From NCBI GenBank assembly GCA_904374465.1, contig CAJFFY010000040.1:1-24014 (forward strand): a DNA stretch of 24,014 bases. The letters run 5' to 3'. Position numbers and translations under genes: made by a program. The notes beneath the pieces were generated by a model. That model was not told the origin of the DNA and did no database searches. It worked only from the letters and a program-made list of their open reading frames with translations. This document shows positions 6,717-13,295 of this stretch, piece by piece. This stretch comes from an uncultured Subdoligranulum sp. (GTDB taxonomy: Bacteria > Bacillota > Clostridia > Oscillospirales > Ruminococcaceae). Each line of letters opens with the position of its first letter. Positions within the stretch are counted from its first letter, which is position 1.

Positions 6717-8900
6717 ATGAGTGAAACGATCGTATTGAATACAGGCTGGACCTTCACCAAGGAGGAACACAGCGAACCCGTGACCCTGCCCCACACCTGG
6801 AATGCGGTGGATGGGCAAGACGGCGGAAACGATTACTACCGTGGCAGCTGTACTTACGCCCTTCAGCTGCCGGCTGTCCGGCTGCCGGAAGGCGGCCGGG
6901 CGGTGCTGCAGTTTGACGGCGTGGCTATGACAGCGGTGGTCAATCTGAACGGGCAGAAGGTGGCCGAGCACAAGGGCGGGTATTCCACCTTCCGGGTGGA
7001 CATCACCGATGAGCTGCAGGACACAAACACCCTCACCGTCGAGGTGGACAACAGCGACAACGACACCGTCTACCCCCAGAAGGCGGACTTCACCTTCTAC
7101 GGTGGCATCTACCGGGATGTGACGCTGCACATTTTACCCGCCGCCCACTTTGCTATGAAGGAAAACGGGGCGGTGCCGGTGAAGGTGACCCCGGTGGTCA
7201 CCGACCTGGAAACCCGCCGCTGCGAGGTGACGGTGGAGGCCCTTGTGGTGGACGCCGACAGGGTGCGCTTTGCCCTGGACGGTCAGGAAATGAGCGCTTC
7301 GGTGGAGAACGGTACCGCCAAGGCTGTTTTCACGCTGGAAAATGCCCGTCTGTGGAACGGTTTGGACGACCCGTATCTGTACACCGTCACTGCCAGCCTC
7401 GATAACGGCGAAACGCAGTCCGCACGGTTCGGCTGCCGCAAATTCGAGATTGACCCGCAAAAAGGCTTCTTCCTCAATGGCCGCTTCTACCCGCTGCGGG
7501 GCGTTTCCCGCCATCAGGACCGTAAGGGGGTGGGCGTTGCCATCACCAAAGAGATGATGGAGGAGGACCTGGCCCTGATTCTGGAAATGGGCGCCAACAC
7601 CATCCGACTGGCCCACTACCAGCACGCCCAGGCCTTCTATGACCTGTGTGACGAGAAGGGCCTGGTCATCTGGGCCGAGATTCCCTACATCACGATGCAC
7701 ATGCATAATGGCCGGGCCAACACCCTGACCCAGATGGAGGAGCTCATCGTCCAGAATTACAACCATCCCTGCATCGCGGTGTGGGGGCTTTCCAACGAGA
7801 TCACCGCTGCCAGCCCGGTGAATGAGGAACTGCTGGAAAACCACCGTGCTCTCAACGACCTGGCCCATCGTCTGGATCCCACCCGGCCCACTACCATGGC
7901 CAACGTCTTTATGCTGGAAATCACCAGCCCCATTCTGGAAATCCCTGATGTGAACAGCTATAACCTCTATTTCGGTTGGTACCTTGGTGAACTGGACCAG
8001 AACGACGACTTCTTTGACGAATACCATGCCAAGTATCCCGACCGGTGTATCGGCTTCAGTGAGTATGGTGCCGATGCCAACCCCGCCTACCAGACTTCCG
8101 CCCCCGAACGGGGCGATTACACCGAGACATACCAATGCGTCTATCATGAGCACATGGCAAAAATGATTGCGGACCGTCCCTGGCTGTGGGCCACTCACGT
8201 CTGGAATATGTTTGACTTTGCCGCCGATGGCCGGGACGAAGGCGGCAAGAACGGCGAAAACCAGAAAGGGCTTGTCACCTTTGACCGCAAGATCAAAAAG
8301 GATGCCTTCTACCTTTACAAGGCATACTGGAGCAAGGATGCCTTTGTGCACACCTGCGGCAGCCGGTATGTAGACCGGGCCGAGGATGTCACCGAAGTGA
8401 AGGTCTACTCCAACCTGCCGGAAGTGGCTCTCTATGTGGATGGAAGGCTGCAGGAGACAAAGCAGGGGGATAAAGTGTTTACCTTCCGGGTGCCCATTAC
8501 CGGCAAACATTCCATCGAGGCCCGGGCAGGCGGCTATTCCAGTGTGATTCTGGTGAACCGGGTGGATACCCCCAACCCGGCCTACGCCATGGCCAACCGG
8601 CGGGAAGTAACCAACTGGTTCGACGACGAGCTGGACGAAAGCTGCTGGAGCGTCAAGGACAACGTGGCCGCTGCTATGGCCGATGCCAAGGTGGGCCCCA
8701 TCCTCAAGCAAATCGGTGATAAGGCCGCCGCCTCCCGGGGGGATGTAGCGGCCGCCGTCAAGGACAACCCGGCTCTGGTGGCTATGATGCAGCGGGCCAT
8801 GCAGCGGATGACCATTGAGGGCATGCTCAGGCAGGCCGGCACCGACATTGAGGATATTAAGCAGCTCAACCGTGTGCTGCAGGGCATTTCTAAGGAGTGA
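6717..8900 (+). CDS. GH2 family glycosidase (beta-galactosidase or beta-glucuronidase type)
   Basis: This 727-residue enzyme has no signal peptide. The N-terminal jelly-roll sugar-binding domain (1-145) is marked by LPHTWNAVDG and FYGGIYRDV. An Ig-like domain (about 150-245) is followed by the TIM barrel with RGVSRHQDR (261-269), IRLAHY (296-301), WGLSNE with acid/base Glu361, and GFSEYGAD with nucleophile Glu449. A last alpha-helical domain (about 630-727) is rich in Ala and charged residues. NQKG at 515-518 resembles the NxKG tetrad of glucuronidases but is also seen in some galactosidase-type GH2 proteins, so the sugar is open. ATG 6717 is chosen: AAGGAG lies 8 bases upstream, and the GTG nine bases earlier sits inside that site. 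GH43 follows after 5 bases. Confidence 0.9.
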   Translation: MSETIVLNTGWTFTKEEHSEPVTLPHTWNAVDGQDGGNDYYRGSCTYALQLPAVRLPEGGRAVLQFDGVAMTAVVNLNGQKVAEHKGGYSTFRVDITDELQDTNTLTVEVDNSDNDTVYPQKADFTFYGGIYRDVTLHILPAAHFAMKENGAVPVKVTPVVTDLETRRCEVTVEALVVDADRVRFALDGQEMSASVENGTAKAVFTLENARLWNGLDDPYLYTVTASLDNGETQSARFGCRKFEIDPQKGFFLNGRFYPLRGVSRHQDRKGVGVAITKEMMEEDLALILEMGANTIRLAHYQHAQAFYDLCDEKGLVIWAEIPYITMHMHNGRANTLTQMEELIVQNYNHPCIAVWGLSNEITAASPVNEELLENHRALNDLAHRLDPTRPTTMANVFMLEITSPILEIPDVNSYNLYFGWYLGELDQNDDFFDEYHAKYPDRCIGFSEYGADANPAYQTSAPERGDYTETYQCVYHEHMAKMIADRPWLWATHVWNMFDFAADGRDEGGKNGENQKGLVTFDRKIKKDAFYLYKAYWSKDAFVHTCGSRYVDRAEDVTEVKVYSNLPEVALYVDGRLQETKQGDKVFTFRVPITGKHSIEARAGGYSSVILVNRVDTPNPAYAMANRREVTNWFDDELDESCWSVKDNVAAAMADAKVGPILKQIGDKAAASRGDVAAAVKDNPALVAMMQRAMQRMTIEGMLRQAGTDIEDIKQLNRVLQGISKE

Positions 8901-8905
8901 ACACC

Positions 8906-10720
8906 ATGAAGCAGACCTACTGTAATCCCCTGGATCTGGGTTACCGCTACCAGCATATGAAGGAAGGTTCCCGCGTTGAGGGCTTCCGGGAGGGCGCTGA
9001 TCCTACGCTGGTGTTTTTCAAGGAGAAATACTACCTGTTTGTCTCTATGTCGGCGGGGTTCTGGTACTCCGACGACCTGCTGCACTGGGAATTCCACCCC
9101 GACCCGGGGCTGTTGATCTACGACTATGCCCCCGATGTACGGCAGGTGGGGGAGTACCTGTATTTCTGCGCCAGCCGCAAGGGGAAAAACTGCCCGATCC
9201 TGCGTTCCAAGGACCCTTTGTACGAACCCTTTGAGCAGGTCAGCGCGCCCTTCGCCTTCTGGGATCCCGACCTGTTCCGGGACGATGACGGCCGGGTATA
9301 TCTCTACTGGGGCTGCTCCAATACCACCCCCATCTGGGGCGTGGAGATGGACCCCAAAACCATGACCCCCATCGGGGAAAAGAAGGAACTGATCTTCGGA
9401 CAGGAAGAGTCCCTTGGCTACGAGCGCCCCGGCGACAATGGGGTGGTGGACCGGGAGGCCAGTGTGGTGTACCAGGCGCTGAAACAGCACTACAATCCCG
9501 CCACCGGCAAACTGGAATTCCCTCCGGAGATGCAGCACATCCCCGGCATGAGCACCGACGACCTGGCTGCCATGTTCTTCGCGGTGGGCAAGCCCTACAT
9601 CGAGGGGGCCTACATGACCAAGCACAACGGCACCTACTACCTGCAGTATGCCTGCCCCGGCACCCAGTACAACACCTACGCCGACGGCGTCTATACGTCG
9701 GATTCTCCGCTGGGACCCTTCACCCTGCAGGTGTCCAACCCCTTCTCGGCGGTGCCCGGCGGATTCATGACCGGTGCGGGCCACGGCAGCACCATCGCAG
9801 ACCGGTACGGCAACTACTGGCATGCCGCCACCATGCGCATCTCGGTCAACCACGACTTCGAGCGCCGGGTGGGGCTGTTCCCGGCGGGGTTCGACCGGGA
9901 CGGCGTGATGTTCTGCAACCAGAATTTTGCCGATTATCCTCACCACATCCCGGCGGGCCCCTTTGATGCCGCAAAATGGCAGCCGGAGTGGATGCTGCTG
10001 AGCTACCGCAAGCCGGTCACGGCCTCTTCCACGGCAGCGGGCAGCAACCCGGCCCTGGCGGTGAACGAGACCTGCCGGGACTGGTGGAGTGCGGGCAGCG
10101 CTGCCCCCGGGCAGTGGCTCTGCGTGGACCTGGAAAAAGAACAGGACATCCGGGCCATTCAGGTGAATCTGGCCGATGAAGGTGTGGTGGTGGACTTTCC
10201 CGCCGACAGTTACGGGGATGCCCGCAAAACCCGGCACATTGAACTGCAGCCGCAGATTTCTCGTTATACGGTGGAAACCAGCCTGGATGGGGCCACCTGG
10301 ACCGCCCGGGAAACGGTGGCCCGGGAATGTTCCAACGGATATTATGAATACCCTGAAGGCATCCGTGCCCGGTATGTGCGGGTGACGGGCGGCGAGCTGC
10401 CCTACGGTCAAACCCTGCGCATCAGCGGGCTGCGGGTGTTCGGCAACGGGGACGGGGACAAACCCGCCCGGGCCCGGGCCTCCGCTGTGCGGGTCAGTCC
10501 GCTGGACGGCAAGGTGCACTGGCAGCATCTGGAAGATGCGCAGGGCTGCAATGTGCGCTATGGCATTGCTCCCGACAAACTCTACCACAGCTGGCTGGTC
10601 TACGGTGCCGACGAGGTAAATCTGTCTACCCTCATGGCCGGTCAGGAGTGTTATGTCTGTGTGGACAGCTTCAACGAAAACGGCATCACCACCGGCGAAA
10701 TCATCAAAATGGAGGGGTGA
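8906..10720 (+). CDS. GH43 family glycosidase with discoidin-like and FN3-like modules
   Basis: This 604-residue protein is predicted to be cytoplasmic. The five-bladed propeller (1-345) carries the three expected acids: Asp32 in GADPT, Asp120 in FWDPDLF and Glu233 in YIEGAYM, which matches the GH43 arrangement. Residues about 365-515 form an F5/8-type C (discoidin, CBM32-like) beta-sandwich (VTASSTAAGSNPALAVNE, DWWSAG, QWLCVDLE). Residues about 525-600 look like a fibronectin-III-type fold. GH43 enzymes remove arabinofuranose, xylose or galactose; which one cannot be read here. The start is ATG 8906, with AAGGAG 8 bases upstream inside the end of the GH2 gene. The tight spacing on both sides shows translational coupling. 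Confidence 0.88.
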   Translation: MKQTYCNPLDLGYRYQHMKEGSRVEGFREGADPTLVFFKEKYYLFVSMSAGFWYSDDLLHWEFHPDPGLLIYDYAPDVRQVGEYLYFCASRKGKNCPILRSKDPLYEPFEQVSAPFAFWDPDLFRDDDGRVYLYWGCSNTTPIWGVEMDPKTMTPIGEKKELIFGQEESLGYERPGDNGVVDREASVVYQALKQHYNPATGKLEFPPEMQHIPGMSTDDLAAMFFAVGKPYIEGAYMTKHNGTYYLQYACPGTQYNTYADGVYTSDSPLGPFTLQVSNPFSAVPGGFMTGAGHGSTIADRYGNYWHAATMRISVNHDFERRVGLFPAGFDRDGVMFCNQNFADYPHHIPAGPFDAAKWQPEWMLLSYRKPVTASSTAAGSNPALAVNETCRDWWSAGSAAPGQWLCVDLEKEQDIRAIQVNLADEGVVVDFPADSYGDARKTRHIELQPQISRYTVETSLDGATWTARETVARECSNGYYEYPEGIRARYVRVTGGELPYGQTLRISGLRVFGNGDGDKPARARASAVRVSPLDGKVHWQHLEDAQGCNVRYGIAPDKLYHSWLVYGADEVNLSTLMAGQECYVCVDSFNENGITTGEIIKMEG

Positions 10721-10723
10721 ACC

Positions 10724-11575
10724 ATGCCCAAAAAGGCAGTCCAGCAATTTATGCTGGGAACGGTACTGAACAACGAAACCCAGGCACGGGAAACCCTGGC
10801 TGCCCTCAAGAATGCCGGGTACGACGGTATCGAGCTGTGCGGGTTTATGATTCATCCCATCGGGTTCATGGTCAAGTTGCTGACCAAGGCCGCCGGTATG
10901 CCGGTGGGCAAGGGGGGAAATTTGGACTGGCACAAGCTGGTGCAGGAGGCAGGCCTGTCAGTGGTCAGCCTGCACACCGACCTGGGCAGCCTGGAACGGG
11001 ACGCGAAAGCAGTGGCGCAGGAAGCCCGGAGCTTCGGGACCAGGTATGTGGTCATTACCGGCATGTATCGGTTTGACTACGGGGACGAAGTCGCTGTACA
11101 TGACCTGGCTGCCAGGCTGAACAAGGCCGGTGAGACCCTGCTGCAGGAAGGTGTGGAGCTGCTCTACCACAACCATAACTGTGAGCTTCGCCGGGTAAAT
11201 GCTCAAAAACGGGCCTATGACATTTTACTGGAGGAGACGGATCCCCGGTTTGTGAATTTTGAGTTTGACAGCTACTGGTTCACCGAGGGCGGCGCCAACG
11301 CGCTGGCTTGGATGCAGCGCCTGGGAACCCGGATGAAGCTTTGGCATATCAATGACCGGGGCAGCCGGGTACAGGGCCCCGCAGTAACTCCTATCCTGAA
11401 AACCGACAGTATGGAACTGGGGACCGGCAACATGGATCTGGACAGCCTGCTGGAACAGGCCCTGAAGGTCAACGTGGACGCGGTGATTCTGGAGAGTCAC
11501 CGCAACTGGATTGACGGCAGTCCGGTGAAAAGCGCGCAGGTCAGTGCACAATTCCTGAACAGGGTTCCGGGATAA
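10724..11575 (+). CDS. Sugar phosphate isomerase/epimerase-type TIM barrel (AP-endonuclease 2 superfamily)
   Basis: This 283-residue protein is of normal length for the xylose-isomerase-like TIM barrel superfamily. Landmarks are GYDGIELCG (32-40), LHTDLG (83-88), YHNHNCE (148-154), NFEFDSYW (178-185), KLWHINDRG (205-213) and ILESHR (255-260). The acids and histidines at these strand ends form the usual divalent-metal site (likely Glu37, His151, Glu180/Asp182, His208, Glu257). It should isomerise or epimerise a sugar or a sugar-derived keto compound released by the glycosidases upstream. It starts 3 bases after the GH43 stop, using GGAGGGG inside that gene's end. The real substrate is unknown; related proteins include inosose dehydratases and keto-sugar epimerases. 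Confidence 0.85.
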   Translation: MPKKAVQQFMLGTVLNNETQARETLAALKNAGYDGIELCGFMIHPIGFMVKLLTKAAGMPVGKGGNLDWHKLVQEAGLSVVSLHTDLGSLERDAKAVAQEARSFGTRYVVITGMYRFDYGDEVAVHDLAARLNKAGETLLQEGVELLYHNHNCELRRVNAQKRAYDILLEETDPRFVNFEFDSYWFTEGGANALAWMQRLGTRMKLWHINDRGSRVQGPAVTPILKTDSMELGTGNMDLDSLLEQALKVNVDAVILESHRNWIDGSPVKSAQVSAQFLNRVPG

Positions 11576-11610
11576 AAACAAAGAGAAGGCAGAGCGAAGG
11601 GAAAAATACT

Positions 11611-12423
11611 ATGAAAGCTACTTTCGAAAGCGTACAGGGCAAAGTTGCCGTTGTGACCGGTGCAAGCAGAGGCATTGGCGAAGCGATTGCACGTGCGTTT
11701 GCCGCCAATGGAATGAAAGTCGTGCTGGCCGCACGCAGTGAGGAACAGGGGCAAAAGGTGGCAGAGGAAATCGTTGCGCAAGGAGGCGATGCAGTCTTTG
11801 TCCGTACCGACTGCAGTGATCCTGCACAGATCAAGGCGTTAGTGGAGAAAGCGGTGGAAATCTACGGCCGGCTGGACGGCTTTGTATCCAATGCCGGAAT
11901 CGGCATGGGCGGCAATCCCTTACATGAATATGATATGGAAGCGTATGAGCGAATTTTTGCGCTCAACAGTGAAGGTGTGTTTGCCGGTATGAAGTACGCA
12001 GCGGAGGCGATTTTCCGCAGTAAATCCAAAGGTGGATTCCTGATCAATGTCGCATCGGTGGCCGGACTTGTTCCGCAGCGGGGACAGGCACTGTATACCG
12101 CAACGAAATTCGGCGTAGTCGGTATGACCCGTGCCGCAGCGCTGGATTACGCCGCCTATGGAATCACGGTCAATGCAATCTGTCCCGGATATACAAAGAC
12201 CAGCATCTTCGGTGATATTCCGGAAGCTGCAATGGCCATGTTTGCAAAAGACTGCCCGGCAGGCAGAATGGGAGATCCGATGGAATGTGCCTGGATGGCT
12301 TTGTTCCTGGCAAGCGATATGGCCCGCTACATTACCGGTGCGGCCATTCCTGTAGACGGAGCGCTGAGCGCAGGACATCAGAATGTAACAACCTGGAAAA
12401 ATCCAGGGCTTTATTGCGGATAG
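11611..12423 (+). CDS. Short-chain dehydrogenase/reductase (SDR)
   Basis: This 270-residue classical SDR has a Rossmann fold with the cofactor motif TGASRGIG (16-23), NNAG-equivalent SNAG (93-96), catalytic Ser149 and YTATK (Tyr162, Lys166), then the CPGYTKT segment (191-197). AAR at 40-42 after the second strand, with Arg42, suggests NADP(H) may be accepted, but this is uncertain. It should reduce or oxidise a sugar, polyol or keto-acid hydroxyl. GAAGGGA lies 8-9 bases before the ATG, and it follows the isomerase by 35 bases, so it is probably the last gene of the operon. By eye its codons are more A/T-ending than those of the genes before it (for example GCA, GGA, ATT), so it may have a separate origin. 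Confidence 0.88.
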   Translation: MKATFESVQGKVAVVTGASRGIGEAIARAFAANGMKVVLAARSEEQGQKVAEEIVAQGGDAVFVRTDCSDPAQIKALVEKAVEIYGRLDGFVSNAGIGMGGNPLHEYDMEAYERIFALNSEGVFAGMKYAAEAIFRSKSKGGFLINVASVAGLVPQRGQALYTATKFGVVGMTRAAALDYAAYGITVNAICPGYTKTSIFGDIPEAAMAMFAKDCPAGRMGDPMECAWMALFLASDMARYITGAAIPVDGALSAGHQNVTTWKNPGLYCG

Positions 12424-12520
12424 GGCAGAACACGGAAACAGTTTCTCACGGCATAGCCTGAACGTGGAAATCCCGGATGGACTTGCCAAAACTCACACAA
12501 GAGAATAGCCACCCTTTTTT

Positions 12521-12561
12521 AGCCGTTTGGTTTCTGGTAATACAGGATCAAGCGGCTTTTG
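12521..12561 (+). terminator. Probable terminator of the catabolic operon
   Basis: AGCCGTTTG pairs with CAAGCGGCT (9 bp with one T-G wobble) around a 19-base loop, then TTTTGTT. It lies about 100 bases after the SDR stop. The long loop makes it a moderate candidate. Confidence 0.45.
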
Positions 12562-12721
12562 TTCCTTCCGGTACAGTATTTCGATAAAATTTCTGTCGGA
12601 TGCGGATCATTGAACGGACAAAAAGGATGGAGTAATAGGGTGATTATATTGTTACGCTATGCGATTCTGTTGAGAAGGCGACGGTAAAGGAATGTTGGAC
12701 TGCATCAGAAAATGGTATACT

Positions 12722-12795
12722 ATTAGTATTGTTGATTTGGTAGAGCAACTGACTCTTAATGGTGGGCCTGGTTTCGAGTTTCCGATGGTGCACCA
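12722..12795 (+). pseudogene. tRNA-Lys(CTT)-like relic
   Basis: The segment contains GGTAGAGCAACTGACTCTTAA (12739-12759 region), which matches the D-arm and anticodon arm of bacterial tRNA-Lys with anticodon CTT. It then continues GTGGGCC, GGTTTCGAGT (T-arm) and GATGGTGCACCA with the CCA end. It is not functional: the 5' acceptor strand (expected to pair with GGTGC) is missing, and the anticodon stem 3' side TGGTG does not pair with ACTGA. The T-loop also has an extra T. It is either a decayed tRNA or the tRNA-derived end of an excised or decayed integrative element. Confidence 0.65.
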
Positions 12796-12975
12796 GAAAC
12801 AGTCGCAATCAATATTGAGACTGTTTTGTTTGCTTTAGCGGCAAGACAACCCTCGGCTATGGTGGGGAGTGTACATAAATCAAGAATATTATGACATAAA
12901 TGCGGTGCCTCAGCGGGATGCCATTAGTATAATGTGCTTCTAGGGATTAGCAGGGGGAAACCTGACCTCTAAAAG

Positions 12976-13163
12976 ATGTGGAATTCTGATGAACAGTTAG
13001 ATGATTTACCGTATGTGATGTGGAACAAGGAAAGCAACTGGTATTTCGTCCTGAAGCAGAGGAAGAGGTAGAGCAGTGGCAAGGGAAAGAGCCATTTATC
13101 TTGGATATTCGTCCTGCTGTAAAATTTCACGAGTTCATAATTATTAATGAGCGCAACATGTGA
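12976..13163 (+). pseudogene. Possible frameshifted small gene remnant
   Basis: ATG 12976 opens a 31-codon frame (MWNSDEQLDDLPYVMWN...) that stops at 13071. An overlapping frame from about 13020 reads on for 47 codons (VEQGKQLVFRPEAEEEVE..., then ...ILDIRPAVKFHEF) to TGA 13161-13163. Joined by one frameshift, they would make an acidic protein of about 60-65 residues. I do not recognise the family and see no ribosome site, so this may be chance. Confidence 0.3.
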
Positions 13164-13213
13164 CACATAAATTGCGCAAAATATCCCGAAAAACTTGCGC
13201 TATCCCATTGCGT
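13151..13213. promoter_or_regulatory. Cluster of GCGCAA/TTGCGC half-sites before the GH42 gene
   Basis: GCGCAAC at 13151-13157, TTGCGCAA at 13172-13179, TTGCGC at 13195-13200 and TTGCGT at 13208-13213 repeat the half-site of the operator at 13262-13275. The last one is also the -35 box. This looks like auxiliary sites for the LacI-type regulator. Confidence 0.5.
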
Positions 13214-13236
13214 ATCTGCGCTGAACCTGTTATACT
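13208..13236 (+). promoter_or_regulatory. Promoter of the GH42 gene
   Basis: TTGCGT (13208-13213) and TATACT (13231-13236) are separated by exactly 17 bases, which puts the start of transcription near 13243. The main operator lies just downstream, between this start and the ribosome site. Confidence 0.6.
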
Positions 13237-13261
13237 GATGCTAAAATACATTTGTGAATAT

Positions 13262-13275
13262 GCGCAACATTGCGC
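13262..13275. promoter_or_regulatory. LacI-type operator before GH42 (GCGCAACATTGCGC)
   Basis: Inverted arms GCGCAA and TTGCGC surround a 2-base centre. The identical 14-mer occurs at 16593-16606. It lies in the leader, about 20-30 bases after the predicted transcription start, where a bound repressor would block transcription. Confidence 0.7.
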
Positions 13276-13295
13276 AATCTCGCGGAGGCAAAGGT

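Larger units (their letters stand above)
12424..13150. other. Long intergenic stretch of decayed DNA
   Basis: About 730 bases hold no intact gene on either strand, and the base composition is visibly more A/T-rich than the flanking genes. Inside it I recognise a terminator-like hairpin (12521-12557), a broken tRNA-Lys-like relic (12722-12795) and a small frameshifted reading frame (12976-13163). The rest shows no motif I can name. The pattern suggests the scar of an old insertion or deletion. Confidence 0.6.

Noticed and set aside
5141..6796. 551-codon minus-strand frame opposite the symporter
   Set aside because: His/Gly/Asp-rich, repetitive translation without domains; it mirrors a clear GPH-type transporter on the plus strand.
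8582..10933. 783-codon minus-strand frame opposite GH2/GH43
   Set aside because: Shadow of GC-rich coding DNA; it crosses the boundaries of three well-supported genes and has no recognisable motif.
12722..12795. Functional tRNA-Lys gene
   Set aside because: The 5' acceptor strand is missing and the anticodon stem does not pair.
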